Origin: VAZQ01 sp963721005
GTDB taxonomy: Bacteria > Pseudomonadota > Alphaproteobacteria > Rhizobiales > Xanthobacteraceae
Assembly: GCA_963721005.1 (NCBI GenBank)
Contig: CAVRHR010000006.1
Span: 372,001-436,000 of the forward strand
DNA length: 64,000 nucleotides
Reading direction: 5' to 3'
Part shown: positions 60,263-64,000 of the stretch, piece by piece
Position numbering within the stretch: position 1 is the first letter of the stretch
Layout: each line of letters opens with the position of its first letter
Made by a program: the position numbers and the translations under genes
Notes under the pieces: generated by a model
Told to the model about the DNA's origin: nothing
What the model saw: only the letters and a program-made list of their open reading frames with translations
Databases searched by the model: none

Positions 60263-60497
60263 GGCTCCACCTGACGTTGAATTAGGCAGCAAATCCTTCG
60301 ACTTCGGCGATGCCAGAGAAGCAAAAAGCGCACCAACGCCTTGTGGATGGTCTGGAGGAATACCGGCTCTCTGCGATCGGCTGGATCGGATTGATTGCGG
60401 GTATGATAAAAGCCGCAGGCATGGCCAGGCGGATTTGCGACCGCCGGGCAAATCAACGGGGGAGCCAAAACGCGTGGGCCAGGTCGCGATCCGGAAC

Positions 60498-61076
60498 ATG
60501 ACCATCGATTTGTGCGCCGTTGCGCCGCCGCTGCGCGCAGAGCATGGGCGTTTCCTCAAGAAGCACCGGGATGTGATGGTGACATTTGGTCCGATCAGCC
60601 ATCCGGATCGGACGGCGGCGGGGTATGCCTACCAGACCGACTTTCCGGGAACCGGGGCGGCGGCCATCGGCCCCTTCCTGGCCGAGGATCCGTTTGCCAA
60701 GGCCGGCCTCTACGGCTCGACGACCATCAGCGGCTGGAGATGTGCTCTGGGCCACCGGCAGTCCGAGATGCCGGCGCGGCGGGGACTGCGGGGCTTCTTC
60801 TTTCACGGCACCGCCAAGCCGAATGTGACCGAGCGCCGAAATGCGCTCAGTGACCTGCATCGCGCGCACCTCGGCCCCAAGGACGACACCAACTGCCTGG
60901 CGCGGGGCGGTCTCACCGATGGCGGCGGCGCGGTCTGGCTGGGCAGCGCGATGGTGTACGAATTTCCCGACCGCGATGCCCTCGACGGATTCTTCGCGAC
61001 CGAGCCGTTTCGCAGCAACGGGCTCTATGAGCGCATCGAAATTTTCAATTGGCAGCGCGGCGAGATGGCCGACTGA
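60498..61076 (+). CDS. Tandem YCII-domain protein
   Basis: 192 residues from the ATG at 60498 (a GTG at 60474 is possible). Two similar halves are visible: about 4-95 with RAEHGRFLKKHRDVMVTFGP and then AIGPFLAEDPFAKAGLYGS; and about 105-190 with RRNALSDLHRAHLG and then VYEFPDRDALDGFFATEPFR followed by SNGLYERIEI. Both match the YciI ferredoxin-like fold with its HxxxL start and AxPFxxxGLY end. YCII proteins are thought to be small enzymes or binding proteins. It ends 13 bases from the convergent MFS gene. Confidence 0.75.
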   Translation: MTIDLCAVAPPLRAEHGRFLKKHRDVMVTFGPISHPDRTAAGYAYQTDFPGTGAAAIGPFLAEDPFAKAGLYGSTTISGWRCALGHRQSEMPARRGLRGFFFHGTAKPNVTERRNALSDLHRAHLGPKDDTNCLARGGLTDGGGAVWLGSAMVYEFPDRDALDGFFATEPFRSNGLYERIEIFNWQRGEMAD

Positions 61077-61089
61077 GCAAGCCGATCCG

Positions 61090-62508
61090 TCACCGGGAAG
61101 AAGCCGCGCGCTTGCGCAACGCGTCGGCGGCATCGGGCGCCAGCCGCCGGAAATCCATCATCGCGGCGATCGCCAGCACCGCGATGACGCCGAACGCGAT
61201 CTGGAAATCGCGCGTGCTGGCCGTTTCGCTGGCCGGATGCAGCAGGCTCGCGAGCCGCAGCGCAATCGCGCCGATCGCGATCCCGAGCCCGCTCGCCATC
61301 TGGTTCAGCATGCTGAACAGCGTGTTGGCGCCGCTCATGTGCGGTTGCGGCATATCCGCGAAGGCGAGCGTGTTGAGCGCGGTGAACTGCATCGAGCGGG
61401 CGAGGCCGCTGACGAACAGCAGCGGCACGATGACGGCCTTCGGCGTCTCGGGCGTCAGCAGACTGCAGCCCAGGATGGTCGCGATCGCGATGCTGCCGTT
61501 GACCAGCACCGTGGTCTTGAAGCCGACCCGGTTGAGCACGGTGCTGGTCGCTGGCTTCATGCCCAGATTGCCGGCGAACACCGCCAGCAACAGCAGGCCG
61601 GAAGCGAACGGATCGAGCCCGAAAGCGAGCTGGAAGAGGAGCGGAAGCAGGAACGGCAGCGCCGCGATGGCGGCCCGGAACGCGATACCGCCGCGCAACG
61701 CGATCATGAAGGTCGGTACCCGGAAGGCCGAGAGGTCGAGCAGCGGATGGGCGGCCCGCAGCATGTGCCGGATCGCCAGCAGCCCGACGGCGAGGCTCGC
61801 GGCCAGCATCAAGGCGCTGGCGGCGCCGCTCAACCGGCCGCGCCCGACCGTCTCCAGGCTGTAGATCAGGCCGAAGCCGGCGAGCCCGGTCAGGGCGAAG
61901 CCGAGCCAATCGAACGGTCCGCGGCCGCTGCCACGCGCGTTGGGGACGATCGCCAGCGCTACCGCGATGGCGATCAGGCCGAGCGGGATGTTCAGGAGGA
62001 AGATCCAGCGCCACGATGCATAGGAGGTGATGAGGCCGCCGAGCGGCGGCCCCAGGATCGGGGCCGACAGCGCCGGCCAGGTCAGATAGGCGATGGCCCG
62101 CATCAGGTGTTGCTTCTCGGTGTTGCGCAGCACGATCAGCCGGCCGGTCGGCACCATCAGGGCGCCGCCGATGCCCTGCAGCACCCGTGCGTCGATGAAC
62201 TGCCACAAGCTTCCGCTCAATCCGCACATGATCGAGGCCAGCGTGAAGGTTGCAATGGCGCTCGTGAACACGGTGCGGGCGCCGAACTTGTCCGCGATCC
62301 AGCCGCTCGCCGGGATGAAGACCGCCAGCGTCAGCAGATAGGCCGATATGCCGACACTGAGATCGACCGCCGCGACCCCGAAGGAATTGGCCATCTCGGG
62401 CAGCGCCGTCGCGATCACGGTGCCGTCGAGCTGCTCCATGAACATGGCGCCTGCGACCAGCAACGCGACCCTCCAGGGCGGTCGAGGTGCTTGGTCGATG
62501 GAGCTCAT
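61090..62508 (-). CDS. MFS drug-efflux-type transporter (DHA2 family)
   Basis: 472 residues with about 14 membrane segments. DHA2 features are the MFMEQLDGTVIATALPEMAN start (motif D1), the motif A region GWIADKFGARTVF, and motif C ALSAPILGPPLGGLI. It exports small amphiphilic compounds using the proton gradient. It lies between the two TRAP receptors on the same strand, so it could be part of an insertion that separated them (inference). Confidence 0.9.
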   Translation of the reverse strand: MSSIDQAPRPPWRVALLVAGAMFMEQLDGTVIATALPEMANSFGVAAVDLSVGISAYLLTLAVFIPASGWIADKFGARTVFTSAIATFTLASIMCGLSGSLWQFIDARVLQGIGGALMVPTGRLIVLRNTEKQHLMRAIAYLTWPALSAPILGPPLGGLITSYASWRWIFLLNIPLGLIAIAVALAIVPNARGSGRGPFDWLGFALTGLAGFGLIYSLETVGRGRLSGAASALMLAASLAVGLLAIRHMLRAAHPLLDLSAFRVPTFMIALRGGIAFRAAIAALPFLLPLLFQLAFGLDPFASGLLLLAVFAGNLGMKPATSTVLNRVGFKTTVLVNGSIAIATILGCSLLTPETPKAVIVPLLFVSGLARSMQFTALNTLAFADMPQPHMSGANTLFSMLNQMASGLGIAIGAIALRLASLLHPASETASTRDFQIAFGVIAVLAIAAMMDFRRLAPDAADALRKRAASSR

Positions 62509-62540
62509 GGAGATGTCTCAGGGGGAGGGGCGCTCGATCA

Positions 62541-62573
62541 GGGCCGCAGCCCCGTTTGGGGCCGCAGCCCCGT
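62541..62573. repeat. 15-bp direct repeat
   Basis: GGGCCGCAGCCCCGT occurs at 62541-62555 and again at 62559-62573, upstream of the MFS gene start. Each copy can also form a small hairpin (GGGC...GCCC). It is too short to classify. Confidence 0.6.
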
Positions 62574-62772
62574 CGCAGGCGCGTTGCTGCCTTAATGCGC
62601 CGCACGAATTAAGCATTACCTCCCGCCTGCCGGCGCGGGAGCTGGGCATCGGGCAGGTTTCGGGATCGGGCGGTGCCGTGGCGCGCGCCGCCCTGCTCGA
62701 GATGGTGCGGAGCAGGCGGTAGCGGGCTCGACTGGCCGGCCACCGTGCTCCGCAAGACCCGAGGGCCGGCGG

Positions 62773-63840
62773 CTATGCGAAATTGCGCGCCTGCGCGATC
62801 AGATCGGCTCCGATCCGCTCGGCGGCGTCCTTATAGACCGAATCCATCTTGGCCGAGAAGGCCTTGGGATTCTCCATCGGGAAGACCTGAACGCCTTTTT
62901 CCTGCAACAGCGCGATCGCGGCCTTCTCGCCCTTGAGGATCTCGTCGATCTGGGCGTCGACGGCGGGCTTGCCGGCGGCGCGCACGACCGCCTGGTCCGC
63001 CGGCGTGAGCTTGTCCATGAATTTCTTCGCCACGATCAGCGTATTGACGATGCTGTAGTGGCTGGTGAGCGTCAGGTATTTGGTGACCTGATAAATCTTG
63101 AGCTCGATCATGTCGGCGAAGGCCTTGTCGCTGCCGTCGATGAGCCCGGTCTGCAAGGAGGTGTACAGCGCATTGAACGCCACCACGGTCGGGATGCCGC
63201 CGAACGCCAGGATCGTGTCGCGCTGGATCTTGCTCGGCTGGACCCCCATCTTGAGCCCCTCGATGTCCGCCGGCGTCTTGATCGGGCGCTTGCTGTTCCA
63301 CAGGTTGCGCGAGCCGTCGGTGGCGAAGCCCAGGACCTCGCAGGCGAAGGCTTCGTTGATCTTCGGCCTGAGCCGCTCCCCGACCGGGCCGTTGGCGAAC
63401 CGGAGCACCTGCGCGGTGTCGGTGTAGAGAAACGGCAGGTTGAAGACGTCGGCCTCGGGTACGGCGGTGCTGATATAGGTCACGTCGGTGACGACGGCAT
63501 CGAGCGTGCCGGCCTTGACGGAGTTCGTCATCGGCCCGTTGCTGCCGAGCTGGCCATCGGGGAAGACCGTGACCTCGACGCGTCCGGCCGTGCCTTTTTC
63601 GACCAGTTCCTTGAGCACCAGCGCGGATTTGGTGTGGGGCGAACCCATCGGGCTGTCGCTCCCGAACCGCATGGTGACCGGGGCGGCGGATGCTCTCCCG
63701 ATAATTCCGAACACGCCCGCTCCGAGCGCGAGACCGCCCTTCAGCGCGCTCCTGCGCGTGATCGTGCTCCTGCGCATCGAGATGCGGCTCGAGGCGCCGC
63801 CCTTGGTATCTGCTCGACTCGTGATCTGCTTGCTTGTCAT
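62773..63840 (-). CDS. TRAP solute receptor (DctP), second copy
   Basis: 355 residues with a Tat signal (TITRRSALKGGLALGAGVFG), nearly the same fold signature as the copy at 59210 (VTMRFGSDSPMGSPHTKSAL, VFNLPFLYTDTAQVLRFANG, NLWNSKRPIKTPADIEGLKM) and long identical stretches by eye. The leader before the ATG also resembles that of the first copy (ATTCAACG followed by a purine-rich ribosome site). No permease lies beside it, so it may share DctQM of the first set or be a spare. GGGAG is the ribosome site. Confidence 0.93.
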   Translation of the reverse strand: MTSKQITSRADTKGGASSRISMRRSTITRRSALKGGLALGAGVFGIIGRASAAPVTMRFGSDSPMGSPHTKSALVLKELVEKGTAGRVEVTVFPDGQLGSNGPMTNSVKAGTLDAVVTDVTYISTAVPEADVFNLPFLYTDTAQVLRFANGPVGERLRPKINEAFACEVLGFATDGSRNLWNSKRPIKTPADIEGLKMGVQPSKIQRDTILAFGGIPTVVAFNALYTSLQTGLIDGSDKAFADMIELKIYQVTKYLTLTSHYSIVNTLIVAKKFMDKLTPADQAVVRAAGKPAVDAQIDEILKGEKAAIALLQEKGVQVFPMENPKAFSAKMDSVYKDAAERIGADLIAQARNFA

Positions 63841-64000
63841 CGCACCAGCTCCCGTTGAATTTGGCGACCAAATTACGAGCGTAGTGGCTTGGAAATACGC
63901 AAGAACCGTGCCAATGACGCGGCACGCCGTGCCGCGGCGCGTACCGGTTGGCCGGCCAGGGCAGGGTGGTCCAGCCTACCGCCATTTGATAATGCGTGTC

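Noticed and set aside
60841..62595. 584-codon open frame on the plus strand
   Set aside because: Antisense to the MFS transporter gene; composition is not protein-like.

Overview
The window is high-GC DNA with tightly packed operons. It looks like a member of the Hyphomicrobiales (Rhizobiales), probably close to Bradyrhizobium and relatives. The reasons are the Bradyrhizobium-style giant RTX proteins, Tat-exported solute receptors, several small secreted or zinc-ribbon proteins of a type common in that group, and the gene order rlpA-dacA-tmk-holB-metG. This assignment is inference from gene content; no rRNA is present.

Layout: (1) 1-20946 is the 3' part of one enormous gene. It encodes about 6,981 visible residues and is still open at the left edge. 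The order is tandem beta-repeats, a beta-helix-like core with an unusual alpha-helical insert, three Calx-beta-like sandwiches, a very long RTX array, and a Rhizobiales-type C-terminal domain. A 2OG-Fe(II) oxygenase follows directly (20979-21656), then a Tat-exported amidohydrolase. (2) 23.4-33.8 kb is a gene graveyard around a tRNA-Ser(UGA). It holds small orphan genes, several genes broken by stops or frameshifts, an intact IS66-family element (27559-30019, perfect 8-bp target duplication) and an IS256-family element (about 31281-32704). Each element cuts a small gene whose reading frame can be rebuilt by removing the insertion. (3) 33.9-42.6 kb holds an acyltransferase, an operon of Bug-type receptor, FAD monooxygenase and GST, a YccF membrane protein and secreted proteins including an NHL beta-propeller. 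(4) 42.6-48.4 kb holds a GT9 glycosyltransferase diverging from a complete branched-chain amino-acid-type ABC importer (receptor, LivH, LivM, LivG, LivF). (5) 48.4-55.2 kb holds a cold-shock protein and the conserved housekeeping run rlpA, dacA, tmk, holB, metG. (6) 55.4-64 kb holds an orphan Flp pilin, a TRAP transporter operon ending in a D-2-hydroxyacid dehydrogenase, a tandem YCII-domain protein, an MFS DHA2 exporter and a second, paralogous TRAP receptor.

How the parts work together: three different organic-acid or amino-acid import systems (Bug, Liv, TRAP) sit next to catabolic enzymes, which suggests a nutritionally versatile soil or rhizosphere bacterium. The giant RTX protein is probably a secreted surface adhesin, and the adjacent 2OG oxygenase is a candidate modifying enzyme for it. 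The strongest direct sequence findings are the exactly delimited IS insertions with rebuilt target genes, the cluster of newly readable pseudogenes, the alpha-helical repeat block inside the adhesin, and a 53-residue Flp pilin.
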